Shown here in pieces: positions 9,614 to 18,867 of a stretch of DNA of 33,637 bases. The notes under the pieces are model-generated. The model made no database searches, was not told the origin of the DNA, and saw nothing but the letters and a program-made list of their open reading frames with translations. Where the stretch lies: NCBI GenBank assembly GCA_033558025.1, contig JAUCEF010000125.1:1-33637 (forward strand). The letters run 5' to 3'. This DNA is from Phytophthora sp. 'mugwort' (lineage: Eukaryota > Oomycota > Peronosporomycetes > Peronosporales > Peronosporaceae). A program made the translations under genes and the position numbers. Position 1 is the first letter of the stretch. Each line of letters starts with the position of its first letter.

Positions 9614-10528
9614 TTAATTACCTCCCCACCAGTAAACTGCTACAAATAAAAATAACCAAACAACATCTACAAAATGCCAATACCAAGCTGCAGCTTCAAA
9701 ACCGAAATGATGTTGTTTTGTAAAATGATGATTAATTAATCTAATAGTACTTACTATAATAAAAATAGTACCTACAATAACGTGAATACCATGAAAACCT
9801 GTTAATAAAAAAAAAGTTGTACCATAAATACTATCAGAAATTGAAAAAGTACTTTCAATATATTCATAGGCTTGAATTAAAGTAAAAAAAAAAGCTAATA
9901 AAATTGTAATAATTAAACTTAAAATAGCATTTTTTCTATCACCAAAAACTATTGAATGGTGTGCCCAAGTAATAGTTGCCCCAGATGATAATAATATTAC
10001 AGTATTTAATAAAGGAATACCCCAAGCATTAACAGTTTCAATACCTAATGGTGGCCATAAAGATCCAATTTCAGGTGTTGGTGCTAAAGCTGAATGAAAA
10101 AAAGCCCAAAAAAAACTAACAAAAAATAGTAATTCACTAAAAATAAATAAAAGCATACCATTTCTTAAACCTAATTGTACTTGTTTAGTATGTTGACCTT
10201 CATATACAGCTTCTCTAACTATATCACGAAACCAAGTATACATTGTTAAAATAATCATTAAAAATCCTGTTAAAATTAAGAAATTACTGCCAATATAACC
10301 ATGAAAATACATAGCACCACCAAAAGTTAAAAAAAAAAGTCCAAAAGAAATTATAAAAGGCCAAGGACTTGGATCTACTAAATGATAAGGATGTTTTTGT
10401 GTATTTTGTATATTATTACTAATTTCTTTTAAAATTTTTAAATCATTTTGAAATTTATCGATATTAGAATCATTTGTTGTAGTTTCTATTTGTAAATTTT
10501 TTTTATTAATATAATAATAATTTTTCAT
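9614..10528 (-). CDS. cox3: Cytochrome c oxidase subunit 3 with an N-terminal extension
   Basis: Cox3 is a core membrane subunit of complex IV. The family start KHPYHLVDPSPWPFIISFG begins only at residue 45, and the C terminus is AWYWHFVDVVWLFLFVAVYW. Total length is 304 residues against roughly 260-275 in most mitochondria. The extra N-terminal segment is polar (rich in N, K, T and Q), and the only ATG is at its start. Either the extension is translated or a non-ATG start nearer residue 40-45 is used. rps7 lies 60 bases upstream. Confidence 0.96.
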   Translation of the reverse strand: MKNYYYINKKNLQIETTTNDSNIDKFQNDLKILKEISNNIQNTQKHPYHLVDPSPWPFIISFGLFFLTFGGAMYFHGYIGSNFLILTGFLMIILTMYTWFRDIVREAVYEGQHTKQVQLGLRNGMLLFIFSELLFFVSFFWAFFHSALAPTPEIGSLWPPLGIETVNAWGIPLLNTVILLSSGATITWAHHSIVFGDRKNAILSLIITILLAFFFTLIQAYEYIESTFSISDSIYGTTFFLLTGFHGIHVIVGTIFIIVSTIRLINHHFTKQHHFGFEAAAWYWHFVDVVWLFLFVAVYWWGGN

Positions 10529-10588
10529 AAGAATTTTATAATTTGTAATAATTAATTATTTAATGATAAATAATGTATTTTAAAAAAA

Positions 10589-11020
10589 TTAATCAAAAAT
10601 AAGATTAAATTTTAATTTTTTTATATTTTTATAATATTGTTTTTTTGTATTGATTGTTTTACTTTTATTTTTTGAAGTTTGAATAATTTCGTTTGTTATG
10701 TTTTTTAAATTTGCATTTAAAAGTAACCACGATATCGATTTTTTAATTTGTTTATCTTCATTTAAAAGCATTAAAAAATATCTATCTTTTTTTTTTTTTT
10801 TTTTATTTCGTTTTTTATTTGGAATACTTATTGCTTTTAATTTCGGTAATAAATTTTCAATTGATTTAAATAAAATAAAATTCGGTTTTTGTTTTGTAAT
10901 TTTTTTTAAAGTAATTAAAATATTTATAAATATGTTTTCAGAACAAGTTTTTTTTCCTTTTTTTAATAACATATTTATAAATAATTTTTTTATTTTATAC
11001 TCTTCGTATTTTAGTTCCAT
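10589..11020 (-). CDS. rps7: Ribosomal protein S7
   Basis: S7 binds the 3' major domain of small-subunit rRNA. Recognisable parts are the N-terminal [19 protein letters not shown] block and the segment [20 protein letters not shown]. The rest is lysine-rich and divergent, including a KKKKKK stretch at the A16-type run. It has 143 residues, near the family length. The ATG at 11020 lies inside the end of rps12, giving a 26-bp overlap in another frame. rps12-rps7 is the ancestral bacterial str-operon order. Confidence 0.88.
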   Translation of the reverse strand: MELKYEEYKIKKLFINMLLKKGKKTCSENIFINILITLKKITKQKPNFILFKSIENLLPKLKAISIPNKKRNKKKKKKDRYFLMLLNEDKQIKKSISWLLLNANLKNITNEIIQTSKNKSKTINTKKQYYKNIKKLKFNLIFD

Positions 11021-11375
11021 ATTTTGATCTTGATGTTTTTCGAGAATAAATCCCTAATAAATCATATTTACCACGAATTACATGATATTTTACTCCAGGT
11101 AAATCTTTTACACGACCTCCTCTAACTAATACTATTGAATGTTCTTGTAAAGTATGACCAATACCTGGAATATAAGTAATTATTGTATACCTACTAGATA
11201 GGTGTACTTTTGCTACTTTACGCATAGCAGAATTTGGTTTTTTAGGTGTTGTATTATAAACTTTTAAACAAATACCTTTACGTTGAGGACATTGTTTTAA
11301 AGCTGGACTTTTATTTCTTTTTTTTTTTTCTAAACGTTTTTGTTTTTTTAAAAATAATTGATTAATTGTTGACAT
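10995..11375 (-). CDS. rps12: Ribosomal protein S12
   Basis: S12 lies at the decoding centre. Motifs include [56 protein letters not shown] and [14 protein letters not shown]. The open frame extends upstream into trnV, so the start is the ATG at 11375 ([10 protein letters not shown]), giving 126 residues, the usual length. trnV lies 18 bases upstream, so tRNA excision would set the mRNA 5' end. The 3' end overlaps rps7. Confidence 0.98.
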   Translation of the reverse strand: MSTINQLFLKKQKRLEKKKRNKSPALKQCPQRKGICLKVYNTTPKKPNSAMRKVAKVHLSSRYTIITYIPGIGHTLQEHSIVLVRGGRVKDLPGVKYHVIRGKYDLLGIYSRKTSRSKYGTKIRRV

Positions 11376-11393
11376 ATTATTTGTTATTTTATT

Positions 11394-11465
11394 GAATAAT
11401 AACGGACTCGAACCGCTAACATTTTCGGTGTAAACGAAATACTCTACCAATTGAGTTAATTATTC
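11394..11465 (-). tRNA. trnV: tRNA-Val (UAC)
   Basis: Cloverleaf on the minus strand: acceptor gaataat/attattc, anticodon stem tttcg/cgaaa, loop tttacac with anticodon TAC. It is the last of a four-tRNA cluster upstream of rps12. Confidence 0.95.
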
Positions 11466-11468
11466 ATT

Positions 11469-11541
11469 GGGCCTAAGTAGATTTGAACTACTGACTTTAC
11501 ACTTATCAGGCGTATACTCTAACCAACTGAGTTATAGGCCC
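11469..11541 (-). tRNA. trnI: tRNA-Ile (GAU)
   Basis: Acceptor gggccta with its complement, anticodon stem tacgc/gtgta, loop ctgataa with anticodon GAT. It sits three bases from trnV in the cluster. Confidence 0.95.
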
Positions 11542-11543
11542 TT

Positions 11544-11616
11544 TTGAAGTAAAAGGATTCGAACCTTTGATTTTCCGTACCAAAAACGGAGGCCTTACCA
11601 CTTGGCTATACTTCAA
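11544..11616 (-). tRNA. trnQ: tRNA-Gln (UUG)
   Basis: Acceptor ttgaagt/acttcaa, anticodon stem tccgt/acgga, loop ttttggt with anticodon TTG. It lies two bases from trnI. Confidence 0.95.
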
Positions 11617-11630
11617 AATAAATAAAATAT

Positions 11631-11703
11631 ATGCTTAGAAAGATTTGAACTTTCATTTTATAGATCCGCAATCTAACGCTTTATCCATTTAAGCTATAAG
11701 CAT
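11631..11703 (-). tRNA. trnR: tRNA-Arg (GCG)
   Basis: Acceptor atgctta/taagcat, anticodon stem ttaga/tctat, loop ttgcgga with anticodon GCG, which reads CGU and CGC. It starts the trnR-trnQ-trnI-trnV cluster downstream of rps10. The second Arg tRNA of the window is trnR(UCU) at 21651. Confidence 0.93.
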
Positions 11704-11713
11704 AAGTTTAATT

Positions 11714-12040
11714 TTAATTTTTTTTTATAATTTTAATATTTATTAATGAATTTTTAGATAAAAATTTTTTAATTAAAACTAAAAAATTTAATAAATAAAA
11801 AATATTTTTAAATTTTATATTAATTTTAGAAGTATAATTTTTATGAATAAAATGTTCACGTGATTTTTTATTTACATGGGGAGATCTTAATAATGTAAAA
11901 ATTTTTTTTTTTTGTTTTGTTTGAAATACACCGGGTATTTGAATATTTTTGAATTTATTAATTTTTTTTAATTTTAATAAATTTTGTTTGAGTTGATTTA
12001 TTTTTTGAAATGATTTAAAAGTTATTCTTAAAAGATACAT
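11714..12040 (-). CDS. rps10: Ribosomal protein S10
   Basis: S10 is in the head of the small subunit. The signature is FTLLRSPHVNKKSREHF near residues 48-64, matching the conserved S10 block; flanks are lysine- and isoleucine-rich, as in AT-rich mitochondria. It has 108 residues from ATG. It lies between trnF (upstream) and trnR(GCG) (downstream). A mitochondrial rps10 occurs in stramenopiles, land plants and jakobids but is missing from many other lineages, so it helps to place the organism. Confidence 0.92.
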   Translation of the reverse strand: MYLLRITFKSFQKINQLKQNLLKLKKINKFKNIQIPGVFQTKQKKKIFTLLRSPHVNKKSREHFIHKNYTSKINIKFKNIFYLLNFLVLIKKFLSKNSLINIKIIKKN

Positions 12041-12057
12041 ATTTTAATAATAAAATT

Positions 12058-12130
12058 GTCTGGAGGTGGATTTGAACCACCGACACAAAGATTTTCAGTC
12101 TTTTACTCTAACCAACTGAGCTATCCAAAC
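12058..12130 (-). tRNA. trnF: tRNA-Phe (GAA)
   Basis: Acceptor gtttgga/tccagac, anticodon stem aaaga/tcttt, loop ctgaaaa with anticodon GAA. It separates nad2 from rps10. Confidence 0.95.
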
Positions 12131-12136
12131 TAAATA

Positions 12137-13630
12137 TTATATTAATAAATATAAATAAATTTTGTTTAAATTTATTAATATAATATTAGGATAAATAAAT
12201 AAAAATAAAATAAATTGAGTACTAATTAATAATATTATACTTTGACTTTTATTTATTTGTGAAATATACATTTTTCTAAATATTTTTTCAAAATAAATAA
12301 TTTTAATTATTTTTAAATAATAAAAAGAGCTTAAAACACTTATAATAATACCAAAAAATACTAAACTAAAATAATTATTTTTAATAGCTGAAAAAAATAT
12401 AAATAATTTTGAAAAAAAACCCGCTAATGGGGGTATACCAGCTAATGAAAAAATATTTATGATTATAATAATAGCAATTAATTTATTAATAGTATATATA
12501 TTTGATAAATCTGTTAAATATTTAATTGGTTTATGATTGATATTTAAAGATAAATAAGAAGTCCATAAATTAATACTTGTTATAATATAAATTATAATAT
12601 ATAATAAAATAAATGGAATATTATTTAACATATTTGAAGTAAATCCTATTAATATAAAACCTACATGACTTATTGCACTATAAGCTAATAATCTTTTGAT
12701 TTTTTTTTGTTGTAATGCCGATAATGCACCGATTAACATAGATAAAAATGAAATAATATAAAAAAAAATTTCAAAGAAATATGAAATATTAAAAAAAATC
12801 TCAAAAAATAAACGAATTAAAATTCCTATAAAAGCAATTTTTGGTACAATAGCAAAAAAACTTGAAATATTATTTGGAGCACCTTCATATACATCAGGCA
12901 ACCAAAAATGAAAAGGTGTAGCACCTATTTTAAATAAAATACCAACTAAAATAAAAATTAATCCATAAGATAAACTAATTAATATATTTATATTATCTAA
13001 AAAATTTATATTTGATAATATTAAAAAAATATTATTAAAATTTAATGAACCTGTAATAGCATAAATTATTGAAGAACCAAATAGAATAAAACCTGAAGCA
13101 ATTGATCCTAAAATAAAATATTTTAAACCAGCCTCAATTGATAATATCGATTTTTTTTGGGTGGATGTTAATATATAAAAACTTAAACTTTGTAATTCAA
13201 TTGCTAAATATAAAGTAATAAAATGATTTGCAGATACCAATAACATTAAACCCAATAATGATATTAACATTAATATATTAATTTCATATGAATTTATTTT
13301 TTGTTGTATTAAATATTTTTGTTGTATTAAAAAACAAATAATTGTTAATAAAATTAAAATTATTTTAATAAATTGTGTAAAATTATTAATAAGTAATACA
13401 CCATTTAATATGTTACTTGAAATATTTGTTATATTTAACGTTAATATTAAAAGAATTAATAATAAATATATTATTATAGTAGTAATATTTTTAATAATCA
13501 AAATTTTTTGAGCATTTTGATTTTTTTTATAAAAAACACCAAATAATAATAAAATTAATAAAAAAGTTGTTAAAAAAAATTCGGGGATAATAATTTCAAA
13601 ATTATTATTAAAAATTTCCTGAAAAAACAT
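12137..13630 (-). CDS. nad2: NADH dehydrogenase subunit 2
   Basis: Nad2 (NuoN) is one of the antiporter-like proton-pumping subunits of complex I. It has 497 residues and many membrane helices. Conserved blocks are ELQSLSFYILTS, GLKYFILGSIASGFILFGSS, FKIGATPFHFWLPDVYEGAP and KRLLAYSAISHVGFILIGF, with SLAGIPPLAGFFSKLF near the C terminus. It is the first gene of the minus-strand block; trnF follows six bases after its stop. Confidence 0.97.
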   Translation of the reverse strand: MFFQEIFNNNFEIIIPEFFLTTFLLILLLFGVFYKKNQNAQKILIIKNITTIIIYLLLILLILTLNITNISSNILNGVLLINNFTQFIKIILILLTIICFLIQQKYLIQQKINSYEINILMLISLLGLMLLVSANHFITLYLAIELQSLSFYILTSTQKKSILSIEAGLKYFILGSIASGFILFGSSIIYAITGSLNFNNIFLILSNINFLDNINILISLSYGLIFILVGILFKIGATPFHFWLPDVYEGAPNNISSFFAIVPKIAFIGILIRLFFEIFFNISYFFEIFFYIISFLSMLIGALSALQQKKIKRLLAYSAISHVGFILIGFTSNMLNNIPFILLYIIIYIITSINLWTSYLSLNINHKPIKYLTDLSNIYTINKLIAIIIIINIFSLAGIPPLAGFFSKLFIFFSAIKNNYFSLVFFGIIISVLSSFYYLKIIKIIYFEKIFRKMYISQINKSQSIILLISTQFILFLFIYPNIILINLNKIYLYLLI

Positions 13631-13746
13631 AATGTAATAAAAGAAATAAATATTTTAAAAATACTTACTTACTATATATGCTATATATTTATAAAAAAAT
13701 TAATTTATAAATATTATATTTTTATTAAAAAAAAAAAAAAAAAAAA
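13631..13746. promoter_or_regulatory. Divergent nad2/nad7 spacer, candidate bidirectional promoter
   Basis: The two long transcription blocks part here: nad2 reads leftwards and nad7 rightwards. The 116 bp are almost pure A+T with tatatatgctatatattta (about 13673-13691) and a run of about 20 A directly before the nad7 ATG (13727-13746). No gene fits. Because both blocks start here, at least one promoter is expected; I cannot identify a specific motif. Confidence 0.45.
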
Positions 13747-14926
13747 ATGTCATTAAAAAAAATTAAAAATTTTTCTATAAATTTTGGTCCACAACATCCA
13801 GCGGCTCATGGTGTTTTACGTTTAATTTTAGAATTAAACGGTGAAGTTGTTAAAAAAGCTGATTCACATATAGGTTTATTACATAGAGGTACAGAAAAAT
13901 TAATTGAATATAAAAATTATTTACAGGCGTTACCTTATTTTGATCGTTTAGATTATGTATCTATGATGTGTCAAGAACATGCATATGTTTTGGCTATTGA
14001 AAAATTATTAAATTGTGATATACCTTTACGAGCACAATATATAAGAGTTTTATTTTCAGAAATAACACGTATCTTAAATCATTTATTAGCTGTATGTTGT
14101 CATGCTTTAGATGTAGGAGCTATGACACCTTATTTTTGGGGATTTGAAGAACGTGAGAAATTAATGGAATTTTATGAACGTGTTTCTGGTGCACGTATGC
14201 ATGCAGCTTATTTTAGACCTGGAGGTGTTAATCAAGATTTGCCTAAAGGTTTGTTAAATGATATATATATTTTTTGTGAACAATTTAATACCCGTTTAGA
14301 TGAAATTGAAGAAATGTTAACTAATAATAGAATTTGGAAACAAAGATTAGTAGATATTGGTATTATATCTGCTAAAGATGCTTTAAATTTTGGTTTTAGT
14401 GGTGTTATGTTACGTGGATCAGGTATTTCATGGGATTTACGTAAACACACAACCTTATGAAATTTATGATCAATTAAAATTTGATATACCTGTAGGTACA
14501 AATGGCGATTGTTATGATCGTTATTTAATTAGAATAGAAGAAATGCGACAATCAATTCGAATTATTTTGCAAGTACTTAATAAAATTCCCCAAGGTCCTA
14601 TTAAATTAGATGATAAAAAAATTACAAATCCAAATAGAATTCAAATTAAAAATTCTATGGAGTCTTTAATTCATCATTTTAAATATTATTCAGAAAATAT
14701 TTGTGTAAATGCTGGTGAAACTTATACAGTTATTGAGGCACCTAAAGGTGAGTATGGTGTTTATTTAGTAGCAGATGGTACAAATAAACCCTACAGATGT
14801 AAAATTAAATCACCAGGATTTTTACATTTACAAGCATTAGATTTTATAGCTAAAAATCATATGATTGCTGATGTTGTTACAATTATTGGTACTTTAGATG
14901 TTGTTTTTGGTGAAATTGATCGTTAA
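13747..14926 (+). CDS. nad7: NADH dehydrogenase subunit 7 (complex I 49-kDa/NuoD), one indel
   Basis: Nad7 lines the quinone-reduction site. The N-terminal part has [20 protein letters not shown] and [16 protein letters not shown]. The C-terminal part has [32 protein letters not shown] and the terminal DVVFGEIDR. The parts are in different frames because of one extra base, a C between aaa and acac at about 14445. Without it the junction reads [18 protein letters not shown], a normal family sequence, and the protein is 392 residues. Unlike the other breaks in this window this is not a plain homopolymer. It is the first gene of the plus-strand block. Confidence 0.95.
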
Positions 14927-14964
14927 TATTAATTATTAGAATAAAATTTTATTTTCAATAAATT

Positions 14965-15384
14965 ATGCAAAAAAAAAAATTTAAAAAGTATAAATTAAAT
15001 CAATTACAAAAAATTAAACAAACTTATAAATATATATATATATTTCGTTATAATGATTTAAATATTAATGAAATAATATCTTTAAAAAAAAAAATTAAAA
15101 AATTTGATTATAAATCTTTAATATTAAATCAAAATTTAATTATTGATATTTTTTTAAAATTAAAAGGACAAGGTTCTATTTTAATAATTTATGGAAATAA
15201 TGAATTAAATTTAATAAGGGATTTATATAATTTTAAAAAACTTGAATTAATTTATTTGAGTATTCAAAATAATATTTATTCTAATTTAAAAGTAAAACAA
15301 ATATTATCTAAAAACTATCCACCTTTAAATAATTTAATTGTTCAATCATTTTTAAATTTTATATATTATTTAAGAAAAATTTAA
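14965..15384 (+). CDS. rpl10: Probable ribosomal protein L10
   Basis: This basic 139-residue protein lies between nad7 and trnH/nad4. The pattern KYIYIFRYNDLNINEIISLK, then a basic helix, FDYKSLILNQNL and KGQGSILIIYGN resembles the L10 N-terminal domain (strand, Leu/Arg-rich helix, KVxKN-like strand, then a G-rich hydrophobic strand). The tail LKVKQILSKNYPP fits the L10 region before its C-terminal helix. Length fits mitochondrial L10. The match is by eye and the sequence is AT-driven, so another ribosomal protein or an unassigned ORF remains possible. A 14-bp palindrome, aataaaattttatt, sits just upstream at about 14940-14953. Confidence 0.5.
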   Translation: MQKKKFKKYKLNQLQKIKQTYKYIYIFRYNDLNINEIISLKKKIKKFDYKSLILNQNLIIDIFLKLKGQGSILIIYGNNELNLIRDLYNFKKLELIYLSIQNNIYSNLKVKQILSKNYPPLNNLIVQSFLNFIYYLRKI

Positions 15385-15387
15385 AAA

Positions 15388-15461
15388 GGCGATTATAACT
15401 TAAAGGTAGAGTGTTAGATTGTGGGTCTAAGTGTTATGGGTTCAAGTCCCATTTTTCGCCC
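15388..15461 (+). tRNA. trnH: tRNA-His (GUG)
   Basis: Anticodon stem ttaga/tctaa, loop ttgtggg with anticodon GTG, T-stem atggg/cccat. A G is encoded in front of position 1 and can pair with C73, the usual His identity element. The acceptor stem has two adjacent T-T mismatches at pairs 5-68 and 6-67, next to a T5 run. It begins four bases after the rpl10-like stop, and nad4 begins about 22 bases later. Confidence 0.9.
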
Positions 15462-15482
15462 ATTTTTAAATTAAATTTTTTT

Positions 15483-16958
15483 ATGTTTAATAAGTTTATA
15501 TTAATTTTTTTACTTATTTTACCATTAATTACGGTTATTATATTAGCTTTTTCGAAAAATGAAAAATTTATAAAAAATTTTAGTATTTTTATGTCTTTTT
15601 TCATTTTTTTAATGTCATTACCTTTATGGATTTTATTTGATAAATCAACTTCTAATTTTCAATATTTATTTAAAATAGAATGGATTAGTCAATTTAATAT
15701 TAATTTTTATTTAGGTATTGATGGTATTTCATTATTTTTTATAATTTTAACAACATTTTTGATTCCAATCTGTATGTTAATTAGTTATGAAATGATTAAT
15801 AAAAATATAAAAGAATATTTTATTTTATATTTTATTTTAGAATTTTGTTTAATCATTTCATTTAGTATATTAGATGTACTTATTTTTTATATTTTCTTTG
15901 AAAGTGTATTAATTCCTATGTTTTTAATTATAGGTATTTGGGGTTCAAGAGAACGTAAAATTAAAGCTTCATATTTGTTTTTTATGTATACATTAGCAGG
16001 TTCATTATTTATGTTTATTGCCATTATTCATTTATTTTTAACTGTGGGTACAACTGATTATCAAATATTATATTATAGTAATTTTAATTTTTCATATGAA
16101 AAATTTTATTTCTTAGCTTTTTTTTTATCATTTGCTGTTAAAGTTCCAATGTTACCTTTTCATGTTTGGTTACCGGAAGCACATGTTGAAGCACCTACCG
16201 CAGGTTCTGTACTATTAGCTGGTATTTTATTAAAATTAGGATCATACGGTATGATTAGGTTTTTAGTTCCTTTATTTCCTAAAGCTGCATTATATTTTAC
16301 ACCGTATATTTTAGTTTTATGTTTAATATCTGTTATTTATGCGTCATTAACAGCTATACGACAAACAGATTTGAAACGTATTATTGCTTATGCATCAGTT
16401 GCTCATATGAATTTTATAATATTGGGTATTTTTTCTTTAACTATTCAAGGATTAGAAGGTAGTATTATTCAAATGATTAGTCATGGTTTAGTATCGAGTG
16501 GTTTATTTTTTTCAATTGGATGTTTATATGATCGATATCATACAAGATTTATTAATTATTATGGTGGTTTAGCACATACAATGCCTTTATTTTGTATTGC
16601 ATTATTTATTTATGTATTAGCAAATATGTCTATTCCAGGTTCAAGTAGTTTTGTGGGTGAAATTCTTATTTTAACTGGAGTTTTTGAAGATAATACTACA
16701 ACAGCTGTTTTTGCGACAATTGGTATGTTTTTGGGTGGGGTATATTCTTTATTATTTTATAATCGAATTTGTTATGGTAATATTCAAAATATTTATTTAA
16801 AAATTTATTATGATTTAACTTATCGTGAATTTTTAATTCATTTAATATTAATTATAAATATCTTTTTATTAGGTTTATATCCTAAAATTTTTGAAAGTTG
16901 TATGCATGAAAGTGTTTCAAAAATTTTAATACATATTGATTTTTCTTATTTTTATTAA
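15483..16958 (+). CDS. nad4: NADH dehydrogenase subunit 4
   Basis: Nad4 (NuoM) is an antiporter-like proton-pumping subunit of complex I. The frame runs upstream through trnH, so the start is the ATG at 15483 (MFNKFILIFL), giving 491 residues, normal for the family. Conserved blocks include FYIFFESVLIPMFLIIGIWG, AVKVPMLPFHVWLPEAHVEA, KRIIAYASVAHMNFIILGIF and SIPGSSSFVGEILILTG. Its stop codon lies within a perfect 14-bp stem-loop (16951-16980). Confidence 0.97.
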   Translation: MFNKFILIFLLILPLITVIILAFSKNEKFIKNFSIFMSFFIFLMSLPLWILFDKSTSNFQYLFKIEWISQFNINFYLGIDGISLFFIILTTFLIPICMLISYEMINKNIKEYFILYFILEFCLIISFSILDVLIFYIFFESVLIPMFLIIGIWGSRERKIKASYLFFMYTLAGSLFMFIAIIHLFLTVGTTDYQILYYSNFNFSYEKFYFLAFFLSFAVKVPMLPFHVWLPEAHVEAPTAGSVLLAGILLKLGSYGMIRFLVPLFPKAALYFTPYILVLCLISVIYASLTAIRQTDLKRIIAYASVAHMNFIILGIFSLTIQGLEGSIIQMISHGLVSSGLFFSIGCLYDRYHTRFINYYGGLAHTMPLFCIALFIYVLANMSIPGSSSFVGEILILTGVFEDNTTTAVFATIGMFLGGVYSLLFYNRICYGNIQNIYLKIYYDLTYREFLIHLILIINIFLLGLYPKIFESCMHESVSKILIHIDFSYFY

Positions 16959-16980
16959 ACAAAATTTTTTGTTTAATAAA
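16951..16980 (+). terminator. Stem-loop over the nad4 stop codon
   Basis: tttattaaacaaaa (16951-16964) and ttttgtttaataaa (16967-16980) are perfect reverse complements separated by tt. The nad4 TAA (16956-16958) is in the left arm and trnE begins two bases after the right arm. In RNA this would be a stable 3'-end hairpin. It could act in mRNA 3' processing or protection; a mitochondrial terminator role is inference. Confidence 0.6.
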
Positions 16981-16982
16981 AA

Positions 16983-17054
16983 GCCCTTTTAGTCTAATGG
17001 TTAGGACATTACCTTTTCACGGTAAAAATACGAGTTCAATTCTCGTAAAGGGTA
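16983..17054 (+). tRNA. trnE: tRNA-Glu (UUC)
   Basis: Acceptor gccctttt-side pairs with aaagggt, the first pair being a G-T wobble. Anticodon stem ttacc/ggtaa, loop ttttcac with anticodon TTC. It lies between nad4 and atp1. Confidence 0.95.
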
Positions 17055-17133
17055 TAAAAAATATATATTTGATATATTTTGGTAATTATAATAATTTATA
17101 ATTATTAAATAATATGATAATTTAATAACCTCT

Positions 17134-18663
17134 ATGGCTATTGAATTATCATATATACTGGAATCAAATATTAAAAAATATAAAGATGAAAAAAGTTTAC
17201 AAGAAACAGGTATTGTTCTTTCAATGAGTGATGGTATTGCAAGATGTTATGGTTTAACTAAAATTCAAGCAGGTGAAATGGTTGAATTTAATAATGGTAA
17301 TATTAAAGGAATGGCTTTAAATTTAGAACCTGATGTTGTTGGTGTTGTTGTTTTTAGTAATGATAGAGAAATTCAAGAAGGTAATTTTGTACGAAGAACT
17401 GGATCTATTGTTAGTGTACCTGTAGGACCTGAAGTATTAGGTAGAGTAGTTGATGCTTTAGGACAACCCATTGATGGTAAAGGTCAAATTAACAGTAAAT
17501 TAGAAAGTAGAGTTGAAGTTAAAGCTCCAGGTATTATGCCTAGAGAAAGTGTTAAACAACCTGTACAAACAGGTTTAAAAGCTGTAGATAGTTTAATTCC
17601 TATTGGTCGTGGTCAAAGGGAATTAATTATTGGTGATAGACAAACAGGTAAAACATCTATTGCTATTGATACTATAATTAATCAAAGAGAACCTCATTTA
17701 AAAAAAGATATAAATAATCAATTATATTGTATTTATGTAGGTGTTGGTCAAAAAAGATCAACAATTGCTGAATTAACAAAAACTTTAGAAGAAAAAAATG
17801 CAATGTTTTTTTCTGTTATTGTAGCGGCTACTGCTTCAGATTCAGCACCCTTACAATATTTAGCTCCATATACTGGTTGTGCTTTAGGTGAATATTTTAG
17901 AGATAATGGTAAACATGCTGTTATTTTCTATGATGATTTATCAAAACAAGCGGTAGCTTATAGACAAATGTCTTTATTATTAAGAAGACCTCCAGGTAGA
18001 GAAGCTTATCCTGGAGATGTTTTTTATTTACACTCTCGTTTATTAGAAAGAGCTGCTAAAATGAATAAAAAAATTGGTGGTGGTTCATTAACCGCATTAC
18101 CTATTATTGAAACACAAGCTGGAGATGTTTCTGCTTATATTCCAACAAATGTTATTTCAATTACTGATGGACAAATTTTTTTAGAAACAGAATTATTTAA
18201 TGAAGGTCAAAGACCTGCAATTAGTGTTGGATTATCTGTAAGTCGTGTTGGTTCTTCTGCACAAATTAAAGCTATGAAACAAATTGCTGGTACAATGAAA
18301 TTAGAATTAGCACAATTTAGAGAAGTACAAGCATTTGCTCAATTTGGTTCTGATTTAGATGCTACAACTCAACAACAATTAAATAGAGGGATTAGATTAA
18401 CAGAAATGTTAAAACAAGGTTTAAATATACCGTTATCTGTTGAAAATCAAATTGTAATTATTTATTTAGGTGTACGTGGTTTCTTAGATAAAATTGCTGT
18501 TGATAAAATTTCAAGTTTTGAAATTAGTTGGTTAAATTTTATAAAAAATAATCATTTTAATATTTTAGAAGAAATCTTAAATAAAAAAGAAATATCTAAA
18601 GAATTAGAAAAAAAACTTAATATTTTAGCAACAAATTTTACTAATAATTTTATTACAAAATAA
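17134..18663 (+). CDS. atp1: ATP synthase F1 subunit alpha
   Basis: The alpha subunit forms the non-catalytic nucleotide sites of F1. It has 509 residues, the normal length. The P-loop GDRQTGKT is at 167-174; further blocks are [40 protein letters not shown] and [21 protein letters not shown] content is somewhat higher than in neighbours, as expected for a soluble conserved protein. A mitochondrial atp1 is absent from animals and fungi; its presence fits oomycetes and several other protist groups. A strong hairpin directly follows the stop. Confidence 0.98.
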   Translation: MAIELSYILESNIKKYKDEKSLQETGIVLSMSDGIARCYGLTKIQAGEMVEFNNGNIKGMALNLEPDVVGVVVFSNDREIQEGNFVRRTGSIVSVPVGPEVLGRVVDALGQPIDGKGQINSKLESRVEVKAPGIMPRESVKQPVQTGLKAVDSLIPIGRGQRELIIGDRQTGKTSIAIDTIINQREPHLKKDINNQLYCIYVGVGQKRSTIAELTKTLEEKNAMFFSVIVAATASDSAPLQYLAPYTGCALGEYFRDNGKHAVIFYDDLSKQAVAYRQMSLLLRRPPGREAYPGDVFYLHSRLLERAAKMNKKIGGGSLTALPIIETQAGDVSAYIPTNVISITDGQIFLETELFNEGQRPAISVGLSVSRVGSSAQIKAMKQIAGTMKLELAQFREVQAFAQFGSDLDATTQQQLNRGIRLTEMLKQGLNIPLSVENQIVIIYLGVRGFLDKIAVDKISSFEISWLNFIKNNHFNILEEILNKKEISKELEKKLNILATNFTNNFITK

Positions 18664-18698
18664 TATAATTATTTTTTTATTAATAAAAAATAATTATA
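18664..18698 (+). terminator. Stem-loop directly after the atp1 stop
   Basis: tataattatttttt (18664-18677) and aaaaaataattata (18685-18698) pair perfectly around a seven-base loop. The left arm begins at the first base after the TAA. The remaining atp1-nad5 spacer (to 18867) is AT-rich and shows no gene. Confidence 0.6.
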
Positions 18699-18867
18699 AT
18701 ATTTTGTAAATAAAACATAACAGATAAAAATTAATTATTTTCTATATAGAAAATAATTTTAAATATTATTCTAATATTAATTTTTTAAAAAATATTTATT
18801 CTTTAAGAAGAATTATTTTAAAATTATTATTATATTTTTAAATAATTTAAATTTATTTTATTCTATT

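Noticed and set aside
10698..11027. Open frame of 109 codons on + opposite rps7
   Set aside because: Phe-rich shadow of the lysine-rich rps7; no family features, and rps7 is well supported on the other strand.
14232..14501. Open frame on - opposite nad7
   Set aside because: Antisense to a strongly conserved gene, with no protein-like features.
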